The translations under genes and the position numbers were made by a program. The notes below the pieces were generated by a model that saw only the letters and a program-made list of their open reading frames with translations, ran no database searches and was not told the origin of the DNA. Shown piece by piece: positions 30,659-30,967 of a stretch of 30,967 bases of DNA (position 1 is its first letter; the number at the start of each line of letters is the position of its first letter). The stretch is from positions 1 to 30,967 of the forward strand of contig JAMQCK010000288.1 of the NCBI GenBank assembly GCA_024196135.1, in the 5' to 3' direction. Source of the stretch: Pleurotus ostreatus/Saccharomyces cerevisiae fusant. Taxonomy: Eukaryota > Opisthokonta.

Positions 30659-30967
30659 TGTAGGTATTAGGTACAGCTTGACTCTAGCAGTCACTCGGTC
30701 ACGTCACGCGCTCACGCTTTATATACCGAGTAGTCACACTATACACTCTTTAGTCCGTGCGTTGTCGCCTTCGGTCCGTGTCTGTGTTCGGCGTTGCCGC
30801 TGGGCGCGCCAGCCCCCCGCCACCTGCCCGGCTGAGGGGGCCTCTGAGGCCCTTGCCCGGGGCTTTGTACCGGGTCTGCTGCTTGCCTTTTCCCCCTTGC
30901 TGCTGCCATCCAACCGCTGGGTTGTATTCGATCATCACCGCCGACGCTCCTGCTCTCCGCAACCTCC
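30659..30967. mobile_element. Second LTR-like sequence interrupting the copia element
   Basis: Copia homology ends exactly where TGTAGGTATTAGG begins. The new sequence has a TATA box (TTTATATACC at about 30718-30727), then a CT-rich, start-site-like stretch, a layout typical of an LTR or retroelement 5' end. Its right end lies outside the window and no coding domain was recognised, so its class and direction are not known. Five bases before it (CGAGT, 30654-30658) could be one copy of a target-site duplication. Confidence 0.45.

Noticed and set aside
1..30967. A secondary-metabolite gene cluster around squalene synthase
   Set aside because: No oxidosqualene cyclase, cytochrome P450 or terpene synthase gene is present; neighbours are unrelated housekeeping or regulatory genes.

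Overview
The window looks like nuclear DNA of a basidiomycete fungus, most likely an Agaricomycete (polypore-type). The genes are GC-rich and split by many 48-120 nt introns with GTRNGY donors, CTGAC/CTAAC-like branch sites and AG acceptors. They include fungal housekeeping genes (squalene synthase, eIF2A, an RNA polymerase I RPA34-like subunit) and families expanded in Agaricomycetes (MYND-finger and BTB-like proteins). No rRNA, tRNA, CRISPR array or operon was seen. The assignment rests on gene content and intron style, not on a marker gene.

Layout from left to right. 1-1985 holds no supportable gene and is full of short tandem repeats, including six perfectly phased 23-bp units. 1986-5110 (+) is a seven-exon SLC41/MgtE-type divalent cation transporter. 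5413-5550 is a second, unrelated 23-bp x6 array, and 5835-7292 (+) is an orphan disordered protein. 7660-9585 (-) is MYND protein A. 10068-11621 (-) is a BTB-like protein with an octapeptide repeat. 11622-13299 has no recognisable gene. 13300-14318 (+) is a Rossmann-fold NAD(P)-dependent protein. 14470-15427 (-) is the RPA34-like subunit, divergent from a RING/coiled-coil gene at 15653-16642 (+). 16890-18604 (-) is a six-exon orphan gene with a Pro-Tyr pentapeptide repeat. 19577-21943 (+) is squalene synthase (ERG9), which shares a 195-bp divergent promoter with a small coiled-coil ORF. 22373-24347 (+) is MYND protein B, 25205-27498 (+) is eIF2A and 27842-29770 (+) is MYND protein C. 29984-30967 is transposon territory: the 3' end of a minus-strand Ty1/copia element (RNase H, polypurine tract, LTR), apparently interrupted at 30659 by another LTR-like sequence.

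The genes do not form one pathway. The clearest internal relationship is the MYND trio. Its members (593, 599 and 603 aa as reconstructed) are diverged but share architecture and intron positions, with a phase-0 intron just before the finger and a phase-1 intron just after it. ERG9 acts in sterol synthesis, eIF2A in translation and RPA34 in rRNA transcription. Three introns are multiples of three with no in-frame stop and are easily missed. Exon coordinates were assembled by hand from splice signals, frame and family knowledge; they have not been checked against transcripts.
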